64,000 nucleotides of DNA, taken from positions 1 to 64,000 of the forward strand of contig DASVBS010000013.1 of assembly GCA_036375715.1 (NCBI GenBank), given 5' to 3'. Both the position numbers and the translations under genes were made by a program. Below the pieces are notes generated by a model. The model made no database searches, was not told the origin of the DNA, and worked only from the letters and a program-made list of their open reading frames with translations. Each line of letters begins with the position of its first letter. The first letter of the stretch is position 1. This stretch comes from Longimicrobiaceae bacterium. GTDB lineage: Bacteria > Gemmatimonadota > Gemmatimonadetes > Longimicrobiales > Longimicrobiaceae. Below, in pieces: positions 26,362 to 35,104 of the stretch.

Positions 26362-27018
26362 TCAGGCGATCTCCTCGAGCGCCTCGAGACCACTCTCGGT
26401 CAGCTCCTGTGGGCTCATCAACGCAGCCCTGAGAAGCCGTTCCCACTGCTCCGCCGGGTCGAGATGCGGCGGCTCGACCAGCCCGTTGATCTCGCGGTAG
26501 ATGGTGTGGAGGATCCGGCGGCCGGCCTCCTCGTCACCCAGCTCGAGTAGGCGCTGCGCGATCAGCACCCTCAGCTCCTGATTCGCGGTTGCGTGCGCCA
26601 TCACGCGGAGGCGATAGGTCAGCAGCTTTTCGTCCCCCTCCCGACGCGCCGCCCGGATATAGTCGTCCACCAGCTCGACCTCGAAGGCGGAATCCTCCAC
26701 CAGCTTCTTCCCCAGATAGAGCACGGCCAGGGTGGCGCGGGCCCGGATCACGTCCGGCTCGAGGCGGATCAGCTTCCGGCACATCGCCGCGGCGGCGCCG
26801 AAGTACCCGGCCTCCAGGTAGGCGTCGATCGCACGGCCGGAGTAGGCCTTGGCGCGACTGTGGTCGCCCGCGCGAAGGCAGAGGTCCGCGGCGGTGTTGT
26901 ACAGCCTCGCCTGGATATGACGCTCCTGTCCGGCGGCTCTCTTCTCGAGCGCGTCGAGCTGCTCCTGGAGCTCGGAGCCGCGGATCTTCGACCGGCGGCC
27001 AGCAGGTTTGTAACTCAT
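26362..27018 (-). CDS. TPR-like helical protein, paralog 2
   Basis: A 218-residue protein starting [20 protein letters not shown], with a basic N-terminus followed by a coiled-coil region and TPR-like repeats ([40 protein letters not shown]). It is colinear with the protein at 22814-23374 and clearly paralogous. The C-terminal part (about 165-218, including [20 protein letters not shown]) continues beyond the repeats. The ATG at 27016-27018 is preferred to 27097 because the extra 27 residues are arginine-rich and unconserved with the paralog. It is divergent from the EAL/HDOD gene and followed by a perfect terminator. Function unknown. Confidence 0.82.
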   Translation of the reverse strand: MSYKPAGRRSKIRGSELQEQLDALEKRAAGQERHIQARLYNTAADLCLRAGDHSRAKAYSGRAIDAYLEAGYFGAAAAMCRKLIRLEPDVIRARATLAVLYLGKKLVEDSAFEVELVDDYIRAARREGDEKLLTYRLRVMAHATANQELRVLIAQRLLELGDEEAGRRILHTIYREINGLVEPPHLDPAEQWERLLRAALMSPQELTESGLEALEEIA

Positions 27019-27137
27019 CCGGAGCGAGCGATAGAGGTGACGGTGCGTGAAGGTCTCACCCCTGGCCCGGCGGCTGGCGCCGGCGGGACATGCATCCATG
27101 GTTAAGGATCGGTCAGTCCCGCCCGAACCTTAGAGCC

Positions 27138-28463
27138 ATGAACACCATGCTTGCCCGCGAGCCGATCTTCGACCACCAGGAGAAGATCATCGGCTACCAG
27201 ATCTTTCATCGCGACCGCGATGCAGAGGCCTCGAACCACGCTGCGCTCGACGCCCTCCTCGAATCTGGTGTGGACCGGCTGACCAAGGGAAACATTGCTT
27301 TCCTCAACGTCACGCGTGAGATGCTGCTCACCGGCGCGGTGGAGCTGCTCGACCGGCGGGGCGTGGTGCTGGTGATCGACGGCGCCGAGAGCGATCCGGG
27401 AGTGATCGCCCGTTGCCAGCAGTACGCCGACCTCGGGTATCACCTGGCACTCGACCTCGATTTTTCGGGCGAGCCCCAGGAGGAGTTGCTGGACGTCGTG
27501 GAGGTGGCCCGCGTCGACGTACGCGAAACCACCGGTGACGGACTGCGGCTGCTGGCGGGGGAGCTACGGGCTCGGCGGCTGCAACTCGTTGCCGAGGGGG
27601 TGTCGAACGCCCGCATGCGCGACGACTGCGCTCGGCTGGGATTTCGCATGTTCCAGGGCTACGCCTTCAACCAGCCCGAGGAAATCTCCCAGCGTGACCT
27701 GGCGGTGGAGCACCTCCGCGCCTTCCGGCTGCTGAAGGATCTCCGCAACCCCGACGTCGAGGACGCGCAGATCATCGAAGCCTTCCACCGCGATCCGGGC
27801 CTCACCTACCGCTTCCTGCGCATGGTAAACTCGGCGGCGGTCGGCGGCGTCGAGATCACTTCGATCTCGTACGCGATCCGGTTGATGGGACGCGAGGCGC
27901 TCGCCCGCTGGCTGTCGCTGCTGTTGCTGGTTCCCTTCAGCACCTCCGGGGTCAGCGCAGAGATCGCTGCCGCCGCGGTGGTGCGCGCGCGTCACTGCGA
28001 GCTGCTGGCGGAGCCGGTTGGTCGCCCCTGGGCCGCCGACACCCTCTTCACCCTCGGTCTCTTCTCGCGCCTGGACCTGCTGCTCGAGACCTCCATCGAG
28101 CATATCGTGGAGCAGATTCCCTTCGCCGAGGAGCTGAAGGCGGCGCTGCTCTCACGCGAGGGACCCGACGGCGAGGTACTGGCACTGGTGGAGGCCTACG
28201 AAGCGGGGCGGTGGGACGAGATGGAGGCGCTTGCCAGCGCCCTGCAGATCCCGGTCGAGGAGGTCAGCCGCCTGTACCTCGAAGCGCTCCCGTGGGGGAA
28301 TGCACGCATCACGGAGGAATCGATCCCGATTCCCGTGCGCGAGCGGGCGGAGCCGGAGCCTGATCCAGAGCCGGCAACCCGGCACCCCACGGCGATGCGC
28401 GGGCTGCTCCAGCGGATGCGCTCCTTCCTGCGCTGGCCACGCCGGCTTGCCGCCAGCCGCTGA
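27138..28463 (+). CDS. Degenerate EAL domain plus HDOD domain signalling protein (YuxH/CdgJ type)
   Basis: The protein has 441 residues. The N-terminal 200 residues are an EAL-like domain starting MLAREPIFDHQEKIIGYQIF; the hallmark E-x-L triad is not preserved (YQIF in its place), so it is unlikely to hydrolyse c-di-GMP. An HDOD domain follows (about 200-400): IIEAFHRDPGLTYRFLRMVN and ISYAIRLMGREALARWLSLL are typical. This two-domain layout is known in regulators of motility and pilus functions such as CdgJ. The arginine- and proline-rich C-terminal tail is probably disordered. It starts 119 bases from TPR paralog 2, in the opposite direction. Confidence 0.88.
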   Translation: MNTMLAREPIFDHQEKIIGYQIFHRDRDAEASNHAALDALLESGVDRLTKGNIAFLNVTREMLLTGAVELLDRRGVVLVIDGAESDPGVIARCQQYADLGYHLALDLDFSGEPQEELLDVVEVARVDVRETTGDGLRLLAGELRARRLQLVAEGVSNARMRDDCARLGFRMFQGYAFNQPEEISQRDLAVEHLRAFRLLKDLRNPDVEDAQIIEAFHRDPGLTYRFLRMVNSAAVGGVEITSISYAIRLMGREALARWLSLLLLVPFSTSGVSAEIAAAAVVRARHCELLAEPVGRPWAADTLFTLGLFSRLDLLLETSIEHIVEQIPFAEELKAALLSREGPDGEVLALVEAYEAGRWDEMEALASALQIPVEEVSRLYLEALPWGNARITEESIPIPVRERAEPEPDPEPATRHPTAMRGLLQRMRSFLRWPRRLAASR

Positions 28464-28543
28464 GGCAGCCGCTGAGCGGCAGACCCCCTTTGCATCCGCA
28501 CACTCCCCTTCACGAGGACAAGATCGCCGGGTAGCTTCTCCGC

Positions 28544-29275
28544 ATGATCCGGATTGCGGGGGTCACCCATGTTTATCGGCGGCCGTGGCAGCTCCGGTCT
28601 TCCGTTCGCGCTCTCGACGGGCTCGACCTGGAGATCGAAGCCGGGTCCGCCGTGGGATTGATCGGTCTGAACGGAGCCGGCAAGACGACGCTGATCCGGC
28701 TGCTGCTCGGGTATCTGAGCCCCACCTCCGGTCGGATCAGCATCAATGGCCTCCCCCCGCGTCACTACGTGGAGAATCACGGCATCGGGTACGTCCCGGA
28801 GCGCGTGTCGATCCCGCGGCAATGGACGGTGGAGCAGGCACTCCGCGCCTACGCCCTGCTCGGGAACGTGGGCGACGACCTACCGGTCCGCCTGGCTGTC
28901 ACCCTGCGGGAACAGGGTCTGGACACCGTCCGAAATCGGCGCACGCGGGAGCTCTCGAAGGGGAACCTGCAGAGGCTGGCGATCGGGCAGGCGATGCTCT
29001 GCGACCGCAAGCTGCTGATCCTCGACGAGCCGACTGATGGGCTCGACCCGCTGGGCATCGCCGAGCTGCGCGCCCTGATCGGGCGCTGGCGTGCCGCCGA
29101 TCCCGAGCGAGTGATCGTGGTGGCTTCGCACCACCTCCCCTTCGTAGAGCAGGTGGTCGACCGGATTGTCGTCCTCCACCAGGGCAAACTGATCGCGGAG
29201 CTCGCCCCGCGGGAGGGATCCTCGCTCGAAGACGCCTTTTTGCGGTTGGTGGGGGAGGAGGGTCGGGCGGCGTGA
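28544..29275 (+). CDS. ABC-type exporter ATP-binding protein
   Basis: A 243-residue ATPase with Walker [10 protein letters not shown] (about 42-50), Walker B LLILDEP and a signature of the LSKGN type ([14 protein letters not shown]), common in ABC-2/CcmA-like exporters. [20 protein letters not shown] contains the Q-loop region of this group. It should power the permease encoded by the next gene, which overlaps its stop (GTGA). The substrate is unknown; a two-gene system of this form often exports a drug, lipid or peptide. It begins 80 bases after the EAL/HDOD gene on the same strand, so co-transcription with it is possible. Confidence 0.9.
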   Translation: MIRIAGVTHVYRRPWQLRSSVRALDGLDLEIEAGSAVGLIGLNGAGKTTLIRLLLGYLSPTSGRISINGLPPRHYVENHGIGYVPERVSIPRQWTVEQALRAYALLGNVGDDLPVRLAVTLREQGLDTVRNRRTRELSKGNLQRLAIGQAMLCDRKLLILDEPTDGLDPLGIAELRALIGRWRAADPERVIVVASHHLPFVEQVVDRIVVLHQGKLIAELAPREGSSLEDAFLRLVGEEGRAA

Positions 29276-29985
29276 TCCCGATAATGCTCTGGGATCTTCG
29301 CTGGCGGATCGCGACGGTCGCGTTGCTTACGGTGGGTCTCTATTTCCTGGAACCGGCCTTCCACCAGCACGGTCCGGTGGACCCGGAGTTCCTGGGAGAC
29401 GTGGGGCCCATCGGCATCTCCGCCACGCTCGCCTACCTGTCGGCGCTGTCGATGATCCTGCTGCTGAGCGGGTTCATCTCCCGGGACGTGCGGGAGGGAT
29501 ATACGGCTCTGCTGTTCTCGCACCCCACTTCACCACTCGCCTTCTACGCCACCCGCTGGCTCCTGGCGCTGGCCGTCACGCTCTGCGCGGCGCTGGTCTT
29601 CCTGATCGCTGGGCAGCTCGTTGCCTGGGGAGAGGTTCGCGGCGGCGCACCGGGGATGCTGCTCGCCCTGCTGGCGGCGCTGGTGTACGGAGGGCTGATG
29701 GCCTTCTTCTCCGCCCTGCTGAGAGGTGGCGAGGGATGGCTGGTGTTCCTGCTCTTCCTGCCCACCCCGGTGCCGGCGATTCTCACCTGGCTCGAAGCGA
29801 GCCTTCCGGCAAGGGTCTACTCTATCCTGCTCTTCGCCCTCCCGCCCCAGCATGCCCTGCAGGAGGTATATCGCGGATTGATCCTGGCCAGCATCGCCTG
29901 GCCGGCCGTGGTATACGCCGCTGCCTACGGGCTGGTGTGGCTCACGGCCGCCGCGCTCCTGGTTCGCTTCCGCCCGCGCCTCTAG
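29272..29985 (+). CDS. ABC-2-type transporter permease
   Basis: A 237-residue protein with about six hydrophobic helices, starting at a GTG (29272) that overlaps the ATPase stop. Helices are visible at [95 protein letters not shown] and [20 protein letters not shown]. The pattern resembles ABC-2 exporters (CcmB/NatB-like). It partners the preceding ATPase; no periplasmic binding protein is present, supporting export. Its stop is 4 bases from the convergent GH140-type gene. Confidence 0.85.
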   Translation: MIPIMLWDLRWRIATVALLTVGLYFLEPAFHQHGPVDPEFLGDVGPIGISATLAYLSALSMILLLSGFISRDVREGYTALLFSHPTSPLAFYATRWLLALAVTLCAALVFLIAGQLVAWGEVRGGAPGMLLALLAALVYGGLMAFFSALLRGGEGWLVFLLFLPTPVPAILTWLEASLPARVYSILLFALPPQHALQEVYRGLILASIAWPAVVYAAAYGLVWLTAAALLVRFRPRL

Positions 29986-29989
29986 CGAG

Positions 29990-31447
29990 TCACGCTCCTC
30001 GAGGCGCCCCCGCCTCCGCCTCGAGGAGGAGCACCCAGTCGTTGCCTCGACCTACCTCCCCCGGGGGATCGAACCTGTGCTCTCCGCCGCGGGGCACGGT
30101 GCCGATGGCGGTCCGCGCACCGGTTCGAGGATCGAACCAGCTGGCCCGCAGCCTCGCAGTAGGGGCCCAGTCCGTCGCCACCGCGATCTGCTCACCCAGC
30201 GGGGTGTACGCGTAGAGGATGCTCCCGTCCCGGGCACGCGCCGCCACCTGGTGGCCGGCGCCCTCACCGCGGCCCGAGCGCAGCGACGTGGTATCGGGGA
30301 TTAACTGTAGAAACGGTCCCGATTCCATCAATCGGCGCAGGATGCCCATCTGACGCGAACCGGGGTGCTCCAGCGCCTCCCGCCAGGGCGTGCGGGCGGA
30401 CGAGATCGGCTCCCGCCCGGGCTCCCACATTTGCCAGATGTCGTGATTGCCGTAGGTGTGCCCCGCCGCCCCGGACAGCACGGACCAGTAGGCCGCCTGT
30501 CGCACGTCGAAGTCGTCGAACCAACCCTTCTCCGGATTCCAATCGACCGGGTGGTCTTCGTAGCGCGGTTCACCGTCCACCACCGGCTTGGCGGGCTGCA
30601 GCGCAAGGTCGTGCAGCGTCATTGAATAGTTCGCGATGTCGCGCGCGGAGTGGCCCGACTGGAACAGGTTCAGGTCGAGCCACTCGTCCTCGTGGAACCA
30701 GGTCGACGAGGCGCTGGAACCCATCGGATGGTAGGTGATCACCGGATCGCCATCCCACCCGGCCTCGATGCCGGCCGCCATCGCGCGGATGATGGCGAGA
30801 TGCTCCTCAGTCTCCGGGTTTCGATCCCCGCCGAGAATCCAGATGATCGGCTTCCCGCTGTAGCGGCGCGCCAGGAACTCTCCGTAGACGCGGGCGTTCT
30901 CCGGCGTGAAGATCTCCGGGCCCTCGCCCCAGCGCTGGTTGAACTTGTCTCCCCAGGTCGGCAGCATCCCGATGAACATCCCCTTCTCCGCGGCACGCTG
31001 GACGATGAAGTCCACGTGCTCGAAGTAGGCTTCGACGGGGCGAGTCGGGTCATTGTCGTGGAGGGGGAGATCTCCGTAGGGGTTCGGAACGGTCAGTCCG
31101 CCGTGCTCGGCGAGCACAACCGCCTGGATCACGTTGAAGCCTTTGCTGCGGCGATCCTCCAGATATACCTCCGCTTCTTCCCGGTCGAGCCGGTGGAACA
31201 GATGCCATGCGGTATCGCCCAACCAGAAGAAGGGCGTACCGTCGGCGTGCACCAGCCTCCGACCGTCGTCCGAGACCCGCAACGGCCCATGGCTCAGATC
31301 GACCGAGGGGCCGGTGAAGAGCGGGGGAGCACCTTCCTGTGCGCCCTGTGCGCACGCCTGAGTGATGACGGTGCTTGGCAGGACGACGAGCGGGATGACA
31401 ACGCGCAGAAGCGTGCCCGCACGAAGGAGGAACGGACGAGATGGCAT
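29990..31447 (-). CDS. Exported DUF4038 (GH140-like) glycoside hydrolase
   Basis: The product has 485 residues with a signal peptide (MPSRPFLLRAGTLLRVVIPL and on to AQACAQ). The central TIM-barrel is DUF4038, the domain of GH140 apiosidase-type enzymes: FFWLGDTAWHLFHRLDREEA, then PIIWILGGDRNPET and KPVVDGEPRYED. The D in GGDRNP and the E in DGEPRYE match the positions of the acid/base pair in GH140. The C-terminal 90 residues form the small beta-sandwich usually linked to DUF4038. It probably removes a side-chain sugar from plant pectin, but this is inference. It follows the patatin gene by 31 bases on the same strand and is convergent with the ABC permease, 4 bases away. Confidence 0.82.
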   Translation of the reverse strand: MPSRPFLLRAGTLLRVVIPLVVLPSTVITQACAQGAQEGAPPLFTGPSVDLSHGPLRVSDDGRRLVHADGTPFFWLGDTAWHLFHRLDREEAEVYLEDRRSKGFNVIQAVVLAEHGGLTVPNPYGDLPLHDNDPTRPVEAYFEHVDFIVQRAAEKGMFIGMLPTWGDKFNQRWGEGPEIFTPENARVYGEFLARRYSGKPIIWILGGDRNPETEEHLAIIRAMAAGIEAGWDGDPVITYHPMGSSASSTWFHEDEWLDLNLFQSGHSARDIANYSMTLHDLALQPAKPVVDGEPRYEDHPVDWNPEKGWFDDFDVRQAAYWSVLSGAAGHTYGNHDIWQMWEPGREPISSARTPWREALEHPGSRQMGILRRLMESGPFLQLIPDTTSLRSGRGEGAGHQVAARARDGSILYAYTPLGEQIAVATDWAPTARLRASWFDPRTGARTAIGTVPRGGEHRFDPPGEVGRGNDWVLLLEAEAGAPRGA

Positions 31448-31478
31448 CCAGGAGAGGGTTGGAGGTTACGGAGCTTTC

Positions 31479-32336
31479 TCAGGCTGCTGCCGCATCACGC
31501 AGCGCCTCTCGCGCCGCGAGGTAGCCTTCTTCGAGGAAGAACTGCGTGCGCTCGAAATCAAAGCTGTGCAGGTGGCCGATCTTCGGTCGGATGTACAGGA
31601 GCGGCGCATCCTTCAGCTCTTCCAGGCAGCGCGCACGTTGCTCCTGCAGGTTCAGGTTGAGCACCCGGTCGTGGATGGCCAGCATCCCCTGCTCGAAGTA
31701 GCCCACGCTGGGGGGAAGGAAGTCGGAGCCGACATCCACCCCGATGACCCGCTCCGCCCCCCATTCGAGCGCCTGTCGCACCGGAAAGACGTCGAGAATA
31801 CCGCCGTCGACGAGCACGTCGTCCCCGATTCGGGCCGGCGCAAAATACATCGGCAGCGCGCACGACGCATACACGGCCTCTGCCAGCGGGACGTCGGCGC
31901 GCTTGTCGGTGCCGAACCATACCTCCTCTCCGGACACCAGCGAGACCGCATTCAGGCGGAAGGGAATGCGCAGCTCAGCGAAGTCCTGGACCGGAAGGGA
32001 ACGGCGGATGTAGTTGAGAAAGTGTTCTCCCTCGAAGACTGCCGGCTCGCGCACGCCCCCCAGCCACATCGCGCGCCGGTTCACCGAAACGATGTCCTGG
32101 CGCTTCAGCCGCCGCGCCACTTCAGAAAGCTCTCGCCACCCCATCCCGCCCGCCAGGCACGCGCCGATGAGCGCGCCGATGCTCGTTCCCACGATGGCAT
32201 CCGGCACGATCCCCGCCTCCTCGAGCGCCTTCCAGGCCCCGATGTGAGCAATGCCCTTCATCCCACCGCCTCCCAGCACGAGAATCGTCCGCGGGGGAGT
32301 CGGTGGGATGGCCAGTACCGACTCGGGTGAGGTCAT
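31479..32336 (-). CDS. Patatin-like phospholipase (RssA type)
   Basis: The protein has 285 residues. The oxyanion motif is LGGGGMKG (about 21-28), the nucleophile S52 lies in GTSIGALIG and the catalytic D177 in VLVDGGILD. This is the single-domain bacterial patatin layout without a signal peptide. Such enzymes hydrolyse phospholipids or neutral lipids, and the RssA group is associated with quality control near the membrane; the substrate is unknown. Its promoter must lie in the 403-base gap shared with the divergent suf operon; the GH140-like gene follows on the same strand. Confidence 0.88.
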   Translation of the reverse strand: MTSPESVLAIPPTPPRTILVLGGGGMKGIAHIGAWKALEEAGIVPDAIVGTSIGALIGACLAGGMGWRELSEVARRLKRQDIVSVNRRAMWLGGVREPAVFEGEHFLNYIRRSLPVQDFAELRIPFRLNAVSLVSGEEVWFGTDKRADVPLAEAVYASCALPMYFAPARIGDDVLVDGGILDVFPVRQALEWGAERVIGVDVGSDFLPPSVGYFEQGMLAIHDRVLNLNLQEQRARCLEELKDAPLLYIRPKIGHLHSFDFERTQFFLEEGYLAAREALRDAAAA

Positions 32337-32739
32337 TCGAATCGTGCTTGTCGGGTGAACGTCGTGCCTTCGCCCCGTTCATACCGGAGACCGCCCCAGC
32401 AAGATCCAGGCGTGGGACGCGGGATTCTCAAATTTGCGCGGAAGCGGCGAAAGCGACCAAGATCACGGCGCACCCCAGGGAGTGCAGGTTTATTGGTCGC
32501 AATCCGGGATCTGCATCGGATGTGTTTTTCACCCGGCAATCAGGGTGATTCGGCCCGGAGCGAGGCCCCGCGGCAGTCCCCGCAGATACCGGCGGCGACG
32601 CCTTGACTCTCCCACTGGTAGGGCATAGGTTCCGGGTTGATACGTAGAATCATTCTTGATAGTCTGGACCGAACATCGCGGCTCGTCCGCTGAACCCTTT
32701 CGGATGGTCGGCTGCGCCGGCACGAGGAGACGAACAACG
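32337..32739. other. Intergenic gap between patatin and sufC, with candidate suf promoters
   Basis: This 403-base region holds no gene I can support. On the plus strand two weak sigma-70-like pairs precede sufC: TTGACT (32603-32608) with TAGGTT at 17-base spacing (32626-32631), and TTGATA (32637-32642) with TAGTCT at 17 bases (32660-32665). The first has a good -35 and a poor -10. No regulator gene of the IscR/SufR type is in the neighbourhood, and no exact IscR or SufR palindrome is visible. The upstream patatin start is on the minus strand. A short cysteine-containing frame (32434-32628) was considered and rejected. Confidence 0.35.
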
Positions 32740-33507
32740 ATGGCTGAACCCCTGCTTCAGGTCGTGAATCTCCACGCGGAGATCGCAGAAGAAGGTACGG
32801 AGATCCTGCGTGGCGTGGACCTCGAGATCGGGGAGGGGGAGATTCATGCGATCATGGGGCCGAACGGCTCCGGCAAGAGCACCCTCTCCAAGGTGATCTC
32901 CGGGCATCCCGCCTACGAGGTGACGGACGGGGACATCCTCTTCCGCGGGGAGAGCATCCTGGACATGGAGCCGGACGAGCGCGCGCAGGCGGGCATCTTC
33001 CTCGCCTTCCAGTACCCGGTCGAGATCCCTGGCGTCTCCATCGCCAACTTCATGCGCACCGCGCTCAACGCGAAGCGCGGTGAGGAGATCGACATCTTCG
33101 AGTTCCAGGATCTGCTGCTGGAGAAGATGGAGATGCTGGATATGGACCCCGAGTTCGCCGAGCGTTCGGTGAATGAAGGCTTCTCCGGTGGCGAGAAGAA
33201 GCGCAACGAGATCCTCCAGCTCGCGCTGCTCGAGCCCACCCTGGCGGTGATGGACGAGACCGACTCGGGGCTCGACATCGACGCGCTCAAGGTCGTCTCC
33301 GCCGGAATCAACAAGATCAAGGCGCAGCATGAGAAGGACATGTCCGTGCTGCTGATCACGCACTATCAGCGCATGCTGAACTACGTGAAGCCGGACTTCG
33401 TGCACGTCATGGTAGACGGGCGGATCATCCGCTCCGGCGGGCCGGAGCTGGCGCTGGAGCTCGAGGAGAAGGGGTACGAGTGGGCCCGTGAGCTCACCAC
33501 CGCGTGA
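32740..33507 (+). CDS. sufC: SUF Fe-S assembly ATPase SufC
   Basis: The protein has 255 residues. Walker A is GPNGSGKST (40-48), the signature is of the SufC kind ([16 protein letters not shown]), and Walker B is [14 protein letters not shown] with the SufC-typical DETDSGLD in place of DEP. SufC forms SufB-SufC-SufD, the scaffold complex that builds Fe-S clusters. It is the first gene of the suf cluster in the order C-B-D-Rieske-S-U. The ATG at 32740 follows weak SD-like GAGGAG 18-13 bases upstream. An upstream start at 32656 would add unconserved residues and is not used. Confidence 0.95.
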   Translation: MAEPLLQVVNLHAEIAEEGTEILRGVDLEIGEGEIHAIMGPNGSGKSTLSKVISGHPAYEVTDGDILFRGESILDMEPDERAQAGIFLAFQYPVEIPGVSIANFMRTALNAKRGEEIDIFEFQDLLLEKMEMLDMDPEFAERSVNEGFSGGEKKRNEILQLALLEPTLAVMDETDSGLDIDALKVVSAGINKIKAQHEKDMSVLLITHYQRMLNYVKPDFVHVMVDGRIIRSGGPELALELEEKGYEWARELTTA

Positions 33508-33562
33508 AGCATCAGCGTACCGGGTGTCGTCCCTGGCGGTGGCGGATACGGTTTCGACCGTC

Positions 33563-33590
33563 AGCCGGTAGCCGCTAGCCGATAGCCCCC
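33563..33590. repeat. One-armed heptamer array, AGCCGNN type, before sufB
   Basis: Four tandem heptamers (AGCCGGT, AGCCGCT, AGCCGAT, AGCCCCC) precede sufB by 18 bases. Directly before them is a perfect hairpin, ACGGT-TTCG-ACCGT (33548-33561). There is no complementary array, unlike the two-armed copies. A similar array (AGCCGCC, AGCCGAC) lies in front of yeaH at 63216-63240. Confidence 0.6.
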
Positions 33591-33608
33591 ACCAACGGAA
33601 GGAGCACC

Positions 33609-35018
33609 ATGCCTGCGAATGAAGCAGTCGCCCAGTTGGGGCTAGACGAATACAAGTACGGCTTCCGCGACGAGGTCGAGTACGTCTTCAAGACGCGCAA
33701 GGGTCTCGACGAGGAGATCGTGCGGCAGATCTCGGCTCAGAAGAACGAGCCCGAGTGGATGCTGAAGAACCGGCTCAAGGCTCTCAAGCACGCCCAGCAG
33801 CGGCCCTGGCCCACCTGGGGCGGCGATCTGTCCGGGCTGAACTTCGACGAGATCTACTTCTACATCCGCCCCTCCGATCGGGTGGGCCGGAGCTGGGACG
33901 AGGTACCCGAGCCGATCAAGCGAACCTTCGATCGCCTCGGCATTCCGGATCAGGAGCGGCGCATCCTCGCCGGCGTCGGCGCTCAGTACGAGTCCGAGGT
34001 GGTCTACCACTCGCTCAAGGAGGAGTGGGAGAAGCAGGGCGTCATCTTCAAGAGCATGGACGACGGCCTGCGCGAGCACGAGGACATCGTGCGGGAGTAC
34101 TTCGGCACGGTGGTGCCCTACCGGGACAACCTGTTCGCCGCGGTCAACACGGCCGTGTGGTCGGGCGGGTCGTTCGTCTACGTGCCCAAGGGGGTGAAGC
34201 TCGACATGCCCCTCCAGGCCTACTTCCGCATCAACGCGGAGTCGATGGGGCAGTTCGAGCGTACGCTGATCATCGTCGAGGAGGGCGCCCAGGTCCAGTA
34301 CATCGAAGGGTGCACCGCGCCGACCTATGCCCAGGACTCGTTCCACTCCGGCGTGATCGAGATCATCGTCAAGGACGGGGCGCGCTGCCGCTATACGACC
34401 ATCCAGAACTGGTCCCACAACGTCTACAACCTGGTGACCCAGCGCGCCACGGTCGGGCGAGACGGAACCATGGAGTGGGTCGACGGCAACTTGGGCTCCA
34501 AGCTCACCATGAAGTATCCCTCGTGCTACCTCATGGGCGAGGGAGCTCGTGGCGAGGTGTTGAGCATCGCCTACGCGGGCAACGGGCAGCACCAGGATGC
34601 GGGTGGAAAGGTGGTCCACATGGCGCCTCACACTTCCTCGCGCATCGTTTCCAAGTCGATCTCCAAGGGCTCCGGTCGCAGCTCGTATCGCGGACTGCTG
34701 AAGGTGGCGCCTGGCGCCCACCACGTGAAGAGCAACGTGGAGTGCGACGCGCTGCTCCTCGACGAGCAGGCGCGGACCGACACCTATCCGTACATCGAGA
34801 TCGAGGACGATCACGCCCAGATCGGCCACGAGGCCACCGTCTCCAAGATCGGCGACGAGCAGCTCTTCTACCTCATGAGCCGTGGCCTGTCCGAGGACGA
34901 GGCAGCCACCATGGTGGTGCGTGGCTTCATCGAGCCCATCGCCAAGGAGCTGCCCCTCGAGTACGCGGTCGAGCTGAACCGCCTGATCGAGCTGGAGATG
35001 GAAGGAAGCGTCGGCTGA
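33609..35018 (+). CDS. sufB: SUF Fe-S scaffold protein SufB
   Basis: The protein has 469 residues, the normal size. The N-terminal region ([20 protein letters not shown]) is followed by a beta-helix core with [20 protein letters not shown] and the conserved cysteine in [16 protein letters not shown], the position that receives sulfur and is required in SufB. The [20 protein letters not shown] stretch is the SufB/D C-terminal signature. It forms a heterodimer with SufD on which clusters are built. The start ATG at 33609 has a GAAGGAGC Shine-Dalgarno 4-11 bases upstream. The stop at 35018 is 5 bases before the next heptamer inverted repeat. Confidence 0.95.
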   Translation: MPANEAVAQLGLDEYKYGFRDEVEYVFKTRKGLDEEIVRQISAQKNEPEWMLKNRLKALKHAQQRPWPTWGGDLSGLNFDEIYFYIRPSDRVGRSWDEVPEPIKRTFDRLGIPDQERRILAGVGAQYESEVVYHSLKEEWEKQGVIFKSMDDGLREHEDIVREYFGTVVPYRDNLFAAVNTAVWSGGSFVYVPKGVKLDMPLQAYFRINAESMGQFERTLIIVEEGAQVQYIEGCTAPTYAQDSFHSGVIEIIVKDGARCRYTTIQNWSHNVYNLVTQRATVGRDGTMEWVDGNLGSKLTMKYPSCYLMGEGARGEVLSIAYAGNGQHQDAGGKVVHMAPHTSSRIVSKSISKGSGRSSYRGLLKVAPGAHHVKSNVECDALLLDEQARTDTYPYIEIEDDHAQIGHEATVSKIGDEQLFYLMSRGLSEDEAATMVVRGFIEPIAKELPLEYAVELNRLIELEMEGSVG

Positions 35019-35023
35019 CAACA

Positions 35024-35092
35024 ATTACGAATTACGAATTACGGATCACCGGCCGCTCGGTACCGTAATTCGTAATTCGTCATTCGCAATTA
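35024..35092. repeat. Heptamer inverted-repeat element, AATTACG type (copy 3)
   Basis: The left arm (35024-35045) is AATTACG twice then AATTACGG. The right arm (35064-35092) is CCGTAATT, CGTAATT, CGTCATT, CGCAATT. The 22-base arms pair with one mismatch across an 18-base loop, and the right arm has one unpaired extra heptamer. It lies 5 bases after the sufB stop and its right arm ends 3 bases before the GGAG Shine-Dalgarno (35096-35099) of sufD. In RNA this should form a strong stem between the two coding regions. Confidence 0.9.
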
Positions 35093-35104
35093 TCGGAGAC
35101 TATC

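Noticed and set aside
26142..26393. In-frame N-terminal extension of the FAH-family gene
   Set aside because: It would read through a perfect 14-bp terminator stem behind the TPR gene. The residues ([16 protein letters not shown]) have no family match.
32434..32628. Short cysteine-containing frame (CIGC) upstream of sufC
   Set aside because: It has no start with a ribosome site, overlaps the candidate suf promoters and shows proline/arginine-rich composition typical of non-coding GC-rich DNA.
33642..35024. 460-codon minus-strand frame opposite sufB
   Set aside because: SufB on the plus strand has all family residues. The reverse frame is a mirror artefact.
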